Assembly (NCBI RefSeq): GCF_027214005.1
Contig: NZ_JAPWGY010000008.1
Span: forward strand, 1 to 64,000
Length of the DNA: 64,000 bases
Origin: Kiloniella laminariae
Lineage (GTDB): Bacteria; Pseudomonadota; Alphaproteobacteria; Kiloniellales; Kiloniellaceae
Reading direction: 5' to 3'
Numbering within the stretch: position 1 is the first letter of the stretch; each line of letters starts with the position of its first letter. The notes under the pieces are model-generated. The model saw only the letters and a list, made by a program, of their open reading frames with translations. It made no database searches and was not told where the DNA came from. Shown piece by piece: positions 26,524-35,295 of this stretch. The position numbers and the translations under genes are program-made.

Positions 26524-27680
26524 GCCTGACCTCCCTTGAGAAGATCACGGGAAATGATCAGGCGCATGATTTCGTTCGTCCCCTCAAGGATCTGATGGAC
26601 TCTCAGATCACGCACAATTTTTTCAACCCCATAGTCAGCAAGATATCCATACCCACCGTGGATTTGCAGTGCTTCGTTCGCGACAGAAAACCCGGTGTCT
26701 GTGGCAAAACGTTTGGCCATGGCGCACCAGCGGGTGGCATCATGGGTTTTTGCATCGAGCTTGCAGGCAGCTTTATAGAGTAGTGTTCTTGCAGCTTCCA
26801 GTTCGGTGAGCATATCTGCAACCTTGAACTGCAGCGCCTGGAACTGGGCCAGGTTTTTGCCAAAAGCCTTGCGTTCGCCCATATAGGTAACGGCTTTGTC
26901 GAGTGCAGCCTGAGCTCCGCCGAGAGAGCAGGCGCCAATATTCAGGCGTCCCCCATCAAGCCCCATCATGGCAATCTTGAAGCCCTGCCCTTCTTCACCG
27001 ATCATGTTCTCGGCCGGGATCCGGGCATCTTCCAGGATGACTGTACGAGTTGGTTGGGCCTTCCAGCCCATTTTCTTCTCGTTCGCCCCAAAGGAAACAC
27101 CCGGCGCATCCTTGGGAACCAGAAAGCAGGAAACACCCCCTGCCCCATCACCACCCGTCCGGGCCATCACCAGATAGAGATCAGAGGTACCAGCCCCGGA
27201 AATAAACTGCTTGGTCCCGTTAAGAACAAAATCATCCCCCTCACGGACAGCCTTGGTCTTTAGGGCTGCAGCATCAGACCCTGCAGAGGGTTCTGTCAGG
27301 CAATAACTTGCAATCAAATCCATCGTCATCATGGATGGTAGCCATTTTTGACGTTGTGCTTCGGTTCCAAAGCGGTCAATCATCCAGGAAGCCATGTTAT
27401 GGATCGAGATAAAAGCCGAAACAGCCGGACAGCCGCTTGCCAACGCTTCAAAAATCAAAGCTGCATCCAGCCTGCCAAGACCCGTTCCCCCGACATCATC
27501 CCGGACATAAATACCGCCCATACCCAATGCGGCAGCTTCGCGCATGACATCGACGGGAAAATGTTCTTTTTCATCCCATTCCAGGGCAAAAGGAGCGATC
27601 TTGTCGCGAGAAAAATCCTGTGCCATTTCCTGAATGGCACGCTGATCTTCGTTTAATTCAAATAGGTCAAGCTGGCTCAT
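26520..27680 (-). CDS. Acyl-CoA dehydrogenase, probable isobutyryl-CoA dehydrogenase
   Basis: A 386-residue FAD enzyme with the three acyl-CoA dehydrogenase domains. Signatures are CLTEPSAGSDAAALKT (flavin/substrate region) and the C-terminal IHGGYGYLADYGVEKI and ILEGTNEIMRL, with the catalytic glutamate in the latter. The position next to mmsA, mmsB and the hydrolase makes isobutyryl-CoA (valine) or 2-methylbutyryl-CoA the likely substrate. Electrons go to electron-transfer flavoprotein, which is not encoded in this window. Confidence 0.87.
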   Translation of the reverse strand: MSQLDLFELNEDQRAIQEMAQDFSRDKIAPFALEWDEKEHFPVDVMREAAALGMGGIYVRDDVGGTGLGRLDAALIFEALASGCPAVSAFISIHNMASWMIDRFGTEAQRQKWLPSMMTMDLIASYCLTEPSAGSDAAALKTKAVREGDDFVLNGTKQFISGAGTSDLYLVMARTGGDGAGGVSCFLVPKDAPGVSFGANEKKMGWKAQPTRTVILEDARIPAENMIGEEGQGFKIAMMGLDGGRLNIGACSLGGAQAALDKAVTYMGERKAFGKNLAQFQALQFKVADMLTELEAARTLLYKAACKLDAKTHDATRWCAMAKRFATDTGFSVANEALQIHGGYGYLADYGVEKIVRDLRVHQILEGTNEIMRLIISRDLLKGGQA

Positions 27681-27740
27681 TGCGTTTTTCCTGCCCGGTC
27701 ATGATTATTCCAGTTACTCAACGGCGATATATACAATAAC

Positions 27741-27768
27741 AAGGGACGACCTGACGGATCGCCCCCTG
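27741..27768 (-). promoter_or_regulatory. Imperfect hairpin between mmsA and the acyl-CoA dehydrogenase gene
   Basis: A GC-rich imperfect stem (AAGGGACGACC with GGATCGCCCCCT) occupies the 99-base gap after mmsA. The run of eight T is on the plus strand, opposite to transcription, so on the mms transcript this may be only a partial stop or stabilising hairpin. Confidence 0.3.
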
Positions 27769-27779
27769 TTTTTTTTGTA

Positions 27780-29279
27780 TTACCCCATCGTCGGGATAGA
27801 AAACTCCGCGCCTTCTTTCACTCCGGAAGGCCAGCGTGACGTAACCGTCTTGGTTTTGGTATAAAAACGGATCGCATCGGGACCATGCTGGTTCAGATCG
27901 CCAAAACCGGAACGCTTCCAGCCCCCGAATGTGTAGTAAGCCAAAGGAACAGGGATCGGCACGTTCACGCCAACCATGCCGACGTTTACCCGGGTCATGA
28001 AGTCACGGGCGGTATCACCATCACGGGTATAGATCGCAACACCGTTGCCATACTCATGTTCACTTGGCAGACGCAACGCTTCGTCGTAATCCTTGGCACG
28101 AACCACGGAAAGTACGGGGCCAAAGATCTCTTCCTTGTAGATACGCATATCCGGGGTCACATTATCAAACAGGCACCCGCCCATGTAGAAGCCTTTTTCG
28201 TAGCCCTGCATGACGAAGTCACGACCGTCGACAACAAGTTTGGCACCTTCTTCAATACCAATATTCACATAGCCTTTAACACGTTCAACGGCTTCGGCTG
28301 TTACCAGAGGCCCAAAATCGGCATCAGGGTCTGTTGAAAGACCGATCCTGAGACTTTCAACCCGGGGGGTCAGCTTGGCAATCAGACGATCTGCGGTTTC
28401 TTCGCCAACAGGTACAGCAACAGAAATTGCCATGCAGCGCTCACCTGCAGAACCATATCCGGCACCGATCAGGGCATCGGCAACCTGATCCATGTCGGCG
28501 TCAGGCATGATAATCATATGGTTTTTGGCGCCACCGAAACACTGGGCGCGTTTGCCATTCGCTGTTGCGCGGGTGTAAACGTACTCGGCAATCGGTGTCG
28601 AACCAACAAAACCAACTGCGCGGATATCTTCATCATCAAGAATGGCATCCACAGACTCTTTGTCGCCGTTGACCACGTTGAGAATACCTGCAGGCAAGCC
28701 AGCCTCAAGCATCAGTTCACCCAGACGCAACGGCAGGGAAGGATCACGCTCTGACGGCTTGAGAATAAAGGCATTGCCACAAACGATCGCTGGCGCAAAT
28801 TTCCACATCGGGATCATCGCCGGGAAGTTGAAAGGCGTAATCCCTGCAACGACACCAAGCGGCTGACGCATAGAGAACATATCGATTCCCGGGCCTGCAG
28901 CTTCGGTGAATTCACCCTTCTGCAGATGCGGAATTCCACAGGCAAATTCAACAACTTCCAGACCACGCTGGATATCGCCTCTGGCGTCGGGAATGGTCTT
29001 GCCATGTTCGCGCGACAGCATTTCAGCAAGCTCGTCATAGTGAGTATCAACCAGCTGTAGAAACTTCATCATGACGCGGGCGCGTTTCTGCGGGTTGGTC
29101 GCAGCCCAGGCAGGTTGTGCAGCCTTGGCATTCTCGACAGCGGCGCGCAATTCGGCGGCTGAAGCCAGCGGAACTCTTGCAGCAACTTCGCCTGTCATTG
29201 GCCAGTACACATCGCTGAAACGACCAGAAGTGCCTTTTACTTTTTTACCACCAATCAGGTGATAGAGTTCAGCGGTCAT
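27780..29279 (-). CDS. mmsA: CoA-acylating methylmalonate-semialdehyde dehydrogenase
   Basis: A 499-residue aldehyde dehydrogenase that converts methylmalonate semialdehyde, CoA and NAD to propionyl-CoA and CO2. The start is the ATG at 29279 (MTAELYHLIGGKKVKG), which matches the normal length; the frame stays open to 29873 but the added residues are unlike any MmsA. Diagnostic motifs are KRAQCFGGAKNHMIIMPDAD and AGERCMAISV with the catalytic cysteine, followed by 'EIFGPVLSVVRAKDYDEAL'. It is the first gene of the valine operon and divergent from a LysR gene. Confidence 0.93.
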   Translation of the reverse strand: MTAELYHLIGGKKVKGTSGRFSDVYWPMTGEVAARVPLASAAELRAAVENAKAAQPAWAATNPQKRARVMMKFLQLVDTHYDELAEMLSREHGKTIPDARGDIQRGLEVVEFACGIPHLQKGEFTEAAGPGIDMFSMRQPLGVVAGITPFNFPAMIPMWKFAPAIVCGNAFILKPSERDPSLPLRLGELMLEAGLPAGILNVVNGDKESVDAILDDEDIRAVGFVGSTPIAEYVYTRATANGKRAQCFGGAKNHMIIMPDADMDQVADALIGAGYGSAGERCMAISVAVPVGEETADRLIAKLTPRVESLRIGLSTDPDADFGPLVTAEAVERVKGYVNIGIEEGAKLVVDGRDFVMQGYEKGFYMGGCLFDNVTPDMRIYKEEIFGPVLSVVRAKDYDEALRLPSEHEYGNGVAIYTRDGDTARDFMTRVNVGMVGVNVPIPVPLAYYTFGGWKRSGFGDLNQHGPDAIRFYTKTKTVTSRWPSGVKEGAEFSIPTMG

Positions 29280-29307
29280 ATCCGCATCTCCTTTACTGTG
29301 AGAAGTC

Positions 29308-29380
29308 AGGACCGACAGAAACAAATGTTCTGGTCTTCGATCATCTGACAATTGGTTATCCAGGTGTTCCTGTCGGTCAG
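29308..29380. promoter_or_regulatory. Paired inverted sites between mmsA and the LysR gene
   Basis: GACCGACAG at 29310-29318 faces CTGTCGGTC at 29370-29378; extended arms match at 13 of 16 bases around TGTTCCTGTCGGTCAG. The 51 bases between also include another TGTTC. The pair lies in the 231-base spacer between divergent genes, as expected for sites of the LysR regulator that controls mmsA. Confidence 0.45.
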
Positions 29381-29510
29381 AGAGTATTCCCTGAGATGCC
29401 GAGACTCCTTCTACGAAGCCCCACGCATAAGAACTTACCACAGAGACTTGCATTGTTTTTTTTGCACAGCTATAGGTAATAGCAACAAACCAGTGTGCGA
29501 AAATGCAATT

Positions 29511-30416
29511 ATGAACCCGACTTTTGACTGGAATGATCTTCGCCCTTTTCTGGCTGTGGCCAGAACCGGCAAGCTCACCATAGCTGCCAAACGTCTGAAA
29601 GTGGATCACACCACTGTCAGTCGGAGGATACAGGCGCTTGAAAACGCGCTCAACGCCACTCTGTTCGAGCGTGGTCCACAGGGTTATGCCCTGACGGAAA
29701 TCGGCCAACGCCTGCTTGGCGCTGCTGAGTCCATGGAGACGGTTGCCATGGGTGTTCAAAACGAGTTGGCCGGGGCTGATCTGACCTTGACCGGAGCCGT
29801 GAGGATAGGCGCACCGGATGGATTTGGCAGTTATTTCCTGGCCCCCCGGATTTGCGATCTCTGCCGGGCGCACCCCGGTCTGGAGATTGATCTGGTCGCC
29901 ATGCCCCGCATGTTCAGTCTGTCAAAACGTGAAGCTGATATCGCCATTGGCCTCAGCCGCCCGACCGAAGGCCGCCTGCGTTCCAGAAAACTGACAGATT
30001 ATCGCCTTGGGCTTTACGCTTCACCAGAATACCTTAAACGTCGCGGGCCGATCACCAGTAAAGACCAGCTCCAGAGCCACAGACTGGTTGGTTACATCGA
30101 AGACCTGATTTTCTCCCCCGAACTGGACTATGTTCCTCAGGTTGGCAAGGAACTGCGCCCCCAACTACGCAGTACCAACCTGATCGCCCAGATGCATGCC
30201 ACCGCCACCGGGGCCGGGATCTGTATCCTGCCCTGTTTCATGGCCGACAATCATGAAAATCTGGTGCCGATCCTGCGCGAGGAAGTCAAAATCATGCGTA
30301 CCTTCTGGCTGATCTATCATGCCGACCTCCAGGGCTTTGCCCGCATCCGGGCCACGGTCGATTTTATCGTCGAAAAGGTCACAGCAGCCCGCAAGGTCTT
30401 CCTGCCTGATACATAA
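29511..30416 (+). CDS. LysR-family regulator, probably of the mms operon
   Basis: A 301-residue LysR-type regulator. The N-terminal winged helix (FLAVARTGKLTIAAKRLKVDHTTVSRRIQALE, residues 12-44) is followed by the inducer-binding domain. The ATG at 29511 is used; the frame extends upstream into the promoter region without LysR similarity. LysR genes divergent from mmsA are common in alphaproteobacteria and are thought to respond to a valine-pathway intermediate. Ends at a long inverted repeat shared with the next convergent gene. Confidence 0.87.
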   Translation: MNPTFDWNDLRPFLAVARTGKLTIAAKRLKVDHTTVSRRIQALENALNATLFERGPQGYALTEIGQRLLGAAESMETVAMGVQNELAGADLTLTGAVRIGAPDGFGSYFLAPRICDLCRAHPGLEIDLVAMPRMFSLSKREADIAIGLSRPTEGRLRSRKLTDYRLGLYASPEYLKRRGPITSKDQLQSHRLVGYIEDLIFSPELDYVPQVGKELRPQLRSTNLIAQMHATATGAGICILPCFMADNHENLVPILREEVKIMRTFWLIYHADLQGFARIRATVDFIVEKVTAARKVFLPDT

Positions 30417-30455
30417 CGTAACAAGCCCTGACCAGAAGATCAGGGCTTGTTACGT
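30416..30455. terminator. Inverted repeat between convergent genes
   Basis: A perfect 16-base stem (ACGTAACAAGCCCTGA at 30416-30431, complement at 30440-30455) with an 8-base loop. It begins at the last base of the LysR gene. The T run is missing, but its place between convergent genes fits a terminator for both. Confidence 0.7.
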
Positions 30456-30501
30456 CTAGTTACGGCCGAATAATTAAGGCAAAAATCGGCTGTTGAATAA
30501 A

Positions 30502-32730
30502 TCAGTTTTGTGCAAGCACCTTATTCACCGGACCAAGGTTCATGAACAGTGTTTCCCCGTTGGAATCATCCACCCCGTCGTTGTCGGTAACGGCATAAAC
30601 CGTTCCATCTGCAGCAACCGTCAGGCCTTCAATCTTGTCCGGTGTCCAGCCTTTAGATGTTTTCATATCCACCAGAAGATCGCGGATCAGTTCTTTTTCC
30701 AGAACCGGGATTTCTTTGGTGCCAACAGGCACCGGTTTGGTGTGGCGAACAGAGACCCGGTAAAGGCGTTTGATTGCAGCATCCTCACCGCCTTTGTTGT
30801 CACGCTCGACAATGGCCAACTCGCCATTGCCCAGGCTGGTAATCTCGCTCAAACCAACCCAGCCACCAGCCGGGCTTTCGGGTTTATCAAGACGATAGGC
30901 CAGAACACCCCAGATATTTTTATTAATGTCATAGGAGAGGATTTTACTGTAACCCTTTGGATCATCTTTCCATTCTCGCTGAACTGCGATGTAAAGCTGA
31001 TCATCTGCCAAGGCTACACCTTCTAAACCGTGCTTGAGCATCTGGGCTTCGACAGCTTCAGGCAAAGCGATCTCTTTTATCACCTGACCCGTTGGTAAAA
31101 CATGTAACAACTGGCTTTGGCGTTTTTCCGGCTTTGCTTCTGACACAACCCAGAATGATCCATCTTCTGCGGCTGCTATGCCTTCCAGATCCAGGTTCTC
31201 CATTGGCTTGCCATCTTTGGTCAGGCGACGGGCAGTGACAATACGGGCCGGGCTGGCGGACACATCAAGGGTGAAAATATCAGCGGTTGAATAGAAACTG
31301 TCATTAACCGCGTAAAGAATGCTCGGGTCGCTCGGGTTGGCTGTCAGGCCGGACAAGGCGCCCCAGCCAATGGGTTTACCATCGGGACCATCGACAGAAA
31401 CAATCTGTGGCAGAACAGCACCCTCATTGCCCTGTTTATAGATTGTTACGTTAGAGCGGTACCCGTCCTCGGCGTTATCTTTTTCATTGGCAATAACCAG
31501 CAGCCCCCGCTCTGGAATTGCAACAATGCCCTCGGGCCCTACTCCACCACTTGGAAGCCCCTGAACCAGATCCAGACGATTATTCGGCATACCGGATGTT
31601 TCTACATCATGGAAAACACCGACCAGATTGGCGCGCTCCAGGCCAACAAAGACCAGGCGGTCCTTGCCAAAGGTTCCTACCGTCACACCTTCAGGTTCTG
31701 TTCCCTTTTTATGGGATCGTTTTTCCGGGTATTGCCCCATCGAAACAGCAAGCTCTTCAGTGAGCGCGCCGCTGTCATAAAGAACATCGCCTGCTGTAGA
31801 AAAGACAGTAAACCCTCTTGATCCGCCTTTGTAATCGCCCTCATTTGCTGTCACGAAACGGTTGTCATCAATCCAGGAAACAGCATCAGGTTCCCGCCGT
31901 ATATCAGTCAGATCATCGGTCAATGAAATAGACTTGTCCTTAGAGGAATCAACACCGGAAACTGTCGAGGTCCCAGCAGAAAAATGGCGAATGATTTTAT
32001 TATTCTCCAGATCAACCAGTGCAATGTGGTTGTTTTCCTGAAGTGTGATCACAGCCTGGTTTTTACTGTTAATCGAAACAAATTCCGGTTCTGGATCAGA
32101 TGGTGCAATTTCGGCCAATCCAGTCAGATCAGTTATGGTGACTGCCTTGCAGTTTGAAAGGTTGCCTTCATCGCTAACAGCAAACGTTGCCAGATGTCCG
32201 GCAGGTCCCTGAGGCAGCAAACCGTCGTTCAGCTCTTCATCCCGCTCGTTTTCAACGGCCACGGCCAGGTATTTGCCATCGGGACTCAAGGCAACGGAAT
32301 CAGGCTGCCCGGCAACATCGCATTTGGCAGCAATCTTGTCGGTTGTCAGATCGATAACGGCAAGATAACCGGAAGGCTCTTTATAGCTTTTTGAGGTATT
32401 AACACCTGTATAAGCGTAATTGCCCTTTACCGTAACCGAGGTGGGCTCCCCGCCAACCATGATTACACCAGCTGCTTTGGGACTGGCCGGGTCAAAGATA
32501 TTTACCTTGCCAATCGCTTCGAGCGCAGAGTCTGTATAGACCAGCATTGTGCCGTTCATTGCAGAAGTGATAATTTCAGCACCGGTTTCCGTCACCAGCT
32601 CATTGCCTTTTGGCAGGTTCTTGTAGACAGGAAGGCTCGAAAGACGGCTAAAGCCTTCAACAGCCAGGCTGGGGCTCGCCATGCATAAGGCAATAACCGC
32701 CAGGCTGGCTGATTTGGCAAGATAGTTCAT
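30502..32730 (-). CDS. Exported protein with choice-of-anchor I-like and phytase-like esterase domains
   Basis: A 742-residue exported protein. The ATG at 32730 is preferred because GGAG lies eleven bases before it. A Sec signal peptide (about 1-22, ending MASPSLA) is followed by a beta-propeller-like region of about 400 residues with 'VALSPDGKYLAVAVENE' repeats, as in choice-of-anchor I proteins, and a C-terminal 'esterase-like activity of phytase' region with 'PIGWGALSGLTANPSDPSILYAV' and 'LDLEGIAAAEDGSFWVVSE'. Such proteins are periplasmic or secreted and linked to phosphate-ester or lipid-ester cleavage, but no member's substrate can be assigned here. A Pho-box-like repeat upstream may connect it to phosphate starvation. 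Confidence 0.78.
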   Translation of the reverse strand: MNYLAKSASLAVIALCMASPSLAVEGFSRLSSLPVYKNLPKGNELVTETGAEIITSAMNGTMLVYTDSALEAIGKVNIFDPASPKAAGVIMVGGEPTSVTVKGNYAYTGVNTSKSYKEPSGYLAVIDLTTDKIAAKCDVAGQPDSVALSPDGKYLAVAVENERDEELNDGLLPQGPAGHLATFAVSDEGNLSNCKAVTITDLTGLAEIAPSDPEPEFVSINSKNQAVITLQENNHIALVDLENNKIIRHFSAGTSTVSGVDSSKDKSISLTDDLTDIRREPDAVSWIDDNRFVTANEGDYKGGSRGFTVFSTAGDVLYDSGALTEELAVSMGQYPEKRSHKKGTEPEGVTVGTFGKDRLVFVGLERANLVGVFHDVETSGMPNNRLDLVQGLPSGGVGPEGIVAIPERGLLVIANEKDNAEDGYRSNVTIYKQGNEGAVLPQIVSVDGPDGKPIGWGALSGLTANPSDPSILYAVNDSFYSTADIFTLDVSASPARIVTARRLTKDGKPMENLDLEGIAAAEDGSFWVVSEAKPEKRQSQLLHVLPTGQVIKEIALPEAVEAQMLKHGLEGVALADDQLYIAVQREWKDDPKGYSKILSYDINKNIWGVLAYRLDKPESPAGGWVGLSEITSLGNGELAIVERDNKGGEDAAIKRLYRVSVRHTKPVPVGTKEIPVLEKELIRDLLVDMKTSKGWTPDKIEGLTVAADGTVYAVTDNDGVDDSNGETLFMNLGPVNKVLAQN

Positions 32731-32784
32731 TAGTAAAGCTCCGGACACTATTTCAATCTATTCTCCTGCTATGAAGCTTCTTGG

Positions 32785-32812
32785 TGTCATCTGAATTTCA
32801 GTTTCATGTCAC
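32785..32812 (+). promoter_or_regulatory. Pho-box-like direct repeat
   Basis: TGTCAT (32785), TTTCAG (32796) and TGTCAC (32807) recur with an exact 11-base period, the spacing of PhoB-binding half-sites (7 bases plus 4). The middle unit is degenerate. It lies between the phytase-like gene (starts at 32730, minus) and the VOC gene (starts at 32938, plus); the repeat direction is that of the VOC gene. A further palindrome GACAAA/TTTGTC is at 32840-32857. Confidence 0.4.
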
Positions 32813-32937
32813 TTTTACGAAGCCTGTCTTATCTGTGAAGACAAAGAACTTTTTGTCGTATTTATTCAAGACAAACGAACTGCGCTTCTGCGAAGACTGT
32901 TTCATCGTAAAATCCTATTTTTATCAGGAACGGTTCC

Positions 32938-33330
32938 ATGCACCTAAGATACACAATTCTCTATGTAGATAACGTCTCAGAAACACTCGATTTCTATATA
33001 AAGGCTTTTGGCTTCACTGAAAAAATGCGCCACGAAAGCGGGGACTATGGTGAGCTGGAAACAGGATCAACCACCCTGTCATTCTCTTCACGCAAATTGA
33101 TGGAACAGCTGGGGAAATCTCCAGATCGACCAGATATCAGTCGCCCTGTCTTCGAGATTGCTTTTGAAACTGAAAATGTACCTCTGGCGCTAGAGACTGC
33201 AATCAAGGCAGGGGCGACACTTGTCCAGAAGGTTGAAGAAATGCCCTGGGGACAAACAACCGCCTATGTGGGAGATCCCAACGGTTTTTTAATTGAAATC
33301 TGTAGCTCGGTCTGCCCTATATCAGGTTAA
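32938..33330 (+). CDS. VOC-family (glyoxalase/bleomycin-resistance-like) protein
   Basis: A 130-residue single-domain protein of the vicinal oxygen chelate superfamily, with the paired beta-alpha-beta modules 'YTILYVDNVSETLDFYIKAFGF' and 'ALETAIKAGATLVQKVEEMPWGQTTAYVGDPNGFLIEI'. A metal ligand Glu lies in the final FLIEI segment. Relatives include lactoylglutathione lyases and dioxygenases, but the substrate cannot be read from sequence. AGGAA precedes the start. It is convergent with the AraC gene. Confidence 0.8.
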   Translation: MHLRYTILYVDNVSETLDFYIKAFGFTEKMRHESGDYGELETGSTTLSFSSRKLMEQLGKSPDRPDISRPVFEIAFETENVPLALETAIKAGATLVQKVEEMPWGQTTAYVGDPNGFLIEICSSVCPISG

Positions 33331-33367
33331 GCAACAGCAGATTGAATAGCGAGAACAGATTGTATCC

Positions 33368-34111
33368 TCAAGCGTATGCTGGTACGTGCAGTTGCTCAAA
33401 CTCCTCACCACCACACCGCATCTTCAAGGGACTGATCCCGAACCAGCGCTGAAACTCACGGGTCATATGCGCCTGGTCAGAAAAGCCAGACAGGTAAGCC
33501 AGCTCGGCAAGAGAAATTGCCTCTCTTACACGCCGGGCTGCTTTTCTAACCCGTGCCAGCTGGAGCCAAAAGGACGGTGGGCGTCCCGTTTGCTCTTGCA
33601 GTAATCTTTGCAGGCTTCGTTGGCTCAGCCCCAAAAGCCTCGAAGCCTGTTCCACCGTACCAACGTCTGAAGCCAGGCAAATCAAGGCCTCCTCTGCCGC
33701 AGTTTCAACAGCCGCGAAATCTTCAAGCAGACAACGGATCTCATCGGCCGTCGGGACCTTGCCCTCAATCTGTGCCAGAATTTCGTTTTCCTGAATGCGT
33801 AAAGCCGGATGCAGACGATAGCCTTTCATAAAGACACCTGCCGTCACGGCCACCTTATGTGTTTGATCCTGCAGGGGAGAAGCAAACCAGCCGGGTTTAC
33901 CATTTCCCGTGAATTTCAAAATAAGATCACGACATCCATCAGGGATAATAGGTATGAAGCTGTCTTTATTGGCACAGGATTGCCAGCTATCCAGAATGGT
34001 ATCAGTCAAATCCAGGCCCCTCATTGGTCCCATAATACTATGGATAAAAGTTATTCCTTCCAAGCCCCTGCTTAAAGAAAGTACAACTGGCCGATTCTCC
34101 TTGAAACTCAT
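33368..34111 (-). CDS. AraC-family transcriptional regulator
   Basis: A 247-residue regulator whose C-terminal 95 residues hold two helix-turn-helix motifs (VEQASRLLGLSQRSLQRLLQ and LAELAYLSGFSDQAHMTREF) ending in an FGISPLK motif. The N-terminal part, with 'IPIIPDGCRDLILKF', resembles the DUF6597-type domain common in AraC proteins that respond to unknown signals. It is divergent from liuR, with a 105-base spacer that holds the LiuR operator-like site. Confidence 0.82.
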   Translation of the reverse strand: MSFKENRPVVLSLSRGLEGITFIHSIMGPMRGLDLTDTILDSWQSCANKDSFIPIIPDGCRDLILKFTGNGKPGWFASPLQDQTHKVAVTAGVFMKGYRLHPALRIQENEILAQIEGKVPTADEIRCLLEDFAAVETAAEEALICLASDVGTVEQASRLLGLSQRSLQRLLQEQTGRPPSFWLQLARVRKAARRVREAISLAELAYLSGFSDQAHMTREFQRWFGISPLKMRCGGEEFEQLHVPAYA

Positions 34112-34181
34112 ACATTACCAATGAAAATCGGAAACAATTATTTACTCAACTATATGTTATTTATACTATATTAAAATATTC

Positions 34182-34200
34182 TTGACCTTTACGTAAGATG
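34182..34200 (+). promoter_or_regulatory. LiuR operator-like site, copy 1
   Basis: TTGACCTTTACGTAAGATG lies 17-35 bases before the liuR start. It matches the site upstream of the second MerR gene (52816-52834, minus) at 18 of 19 bases. The TTTACGTAA core agrees with the palindromic motif I recall for LiuR regulons in proteobacteria. Confidence 0.65.
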
Positions 34201-34216
34201 CGTAAAAAATTGAAAA

Positions 34217-34624
34217 ATGACAGATAGAAGCTATTTCACCATCACGGAGCTGACAGCCGAGTTCGGGATTACAACCCGGACCTTGAGGTTCTATGAAGAC
34301 GAGAAGCTGATCAACCCGCGCAGACACGGGCGCAAGCGACTTTATACCCCGCGTGACCGGACCCGGGTAAAGCTGATCCTTCGTGGCAAACGCCTGGGGT
34401 TTTCCCTGGCAGAAATCAGGGAGATCATCGAAATGTATGATCACGCCCCGGGAGAAAACCGCCAATTGCAGATCCTGATGCAACGTATCAATGAACGAAA
34501 AGCCGAACTGGAACAGAAACGCCGGGATATAGAAGAAACACTGAAAGAGCTTGCCGACGTTGAAAGCGTCGCACTGATCCGGATAAGCGAACTCGAAAAA
34601 TTGAAAAAAGATACGGGATCCTGA
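34217..34624 (+). CDS. liuR: MerR-family regulator LiuR
   Basis: A 135-residue MerR-type regulator with the winged helix FTITELTAEFGITTRTLRFYEDEKL (8-32), a second region RKRLYTPRDRTRVKLILRGKRLGFSLAEI, and a C-terminal coiled coil (about 80-128). It lacks the cysteines of metal sensors. As first gene of the leucine operon, with a TTTACGTAA site just upstream, it fits LiuR, which represses branched-chain degradation genes until an intermediate is present. A close paralogue is encoded at 52309. Confidence 0.87.
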   Translation: MTDRSYFTITELTAEFGITTRTLRFYEDEKLINPRRHGRKRLYTPRDRTRVKLILRGKRLGFSLAEIREIIEMYDHAPGENRQLQILMQRINERKAELEQKRRDIEETLKELADVESVALIRISELEKLKKDTGS

Positions 34625-34705
34625 GCGCAGGAAACCCACAGAACCCGAACAGGGCGATCAACAGGACAAACACGTCAGGAACTGACTGACAGGAGCGAGG
34701 GGAAG

Positions 34706-35200
34706 ATGACAAAGAGGTTCGATCCACCAAACCCGGATTACAAACAGCTGGTCATGGACAGTTATCACTATTCCGGATTTGGCAAAACGCTGGGGGCCGA
34801 GTTCAGCGTCATTGAGCCCGGCCATGTCGAGATGATCCTCCCCTTCCGGGATGAACTGGCCCAGCACCACGGTTTTTTCCAAGGCGGTGTAATCGGAGCC
34901 ATGGCGGATTATGCCGGCGGTTTTGCCAGCTATACACTGATCAATGCAGGTGATTCCATGCTGACAGTTGAATACAAGATCAACATGATGGCGCCGGGTG
35001 CGGGTGTAAGCCTGCGCGCGACCGGAACAGTCCTGCGCCCCGGCAGACGGGTCACCATAGCCAGAATGGATGTTTTCGCCCGGCAAAGTGACGGCAGCGA
35101 AGTTCATATCGCCGCAGGTCAGGGTACCTTTATGCGAATGGAAAACACGCCAGATGTCGCCGCAACAATCGGCCGACTGCAAAAGAACAAAACAAACTGA
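34706..35200 (+). CDS. PaaI-family hotdog thioesterase
   Basis: A 164-residue hotdog-fold protein with the PaaI-type active-site segment 'LAQHHGFFQGGVIGAMADYAGGFA' (about 53-76) containing the acidic residue that acts as base. It probably hydrolyses an acyl-CoA, rescuing CoA from dead-end intermediates of leucine breakdown (inference from its place between liuR and liuA). Ribosome site AGCGAGGGGAAG just precedes the ATG. Confidence 0.82.
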   Translation: MTKRFDPPNPDYKQLVMDSYHYSGFGKTLGAEFSVIEPGHVEMILPFRDELAQHHGFFQGGVIGAMADYAGGFASYTLINAGDSMLTVEYKINMMAPGAGVSLRATGTVLRPGRRVTIARMDVFARQSDGSEVHIAAGQGTFMRMENTPDVAATIGRLQKNKTN

Positions 35201-35295
35201 CCGTACTAACAAAAACACAGAGCCAGAATTTCCATACATTAATTCCTCAAGCTCTGTCACAATTGATCAAACGTCCGTAAGCGGAGAAGCAGAAC

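Noticed and set aside
29280-29873. N-terminal extension of mmsA
   Set aside because: The added residues run through the divergent promoter into the LysR gene and are unlike MmsA; ATG at 29279 gives the family length.
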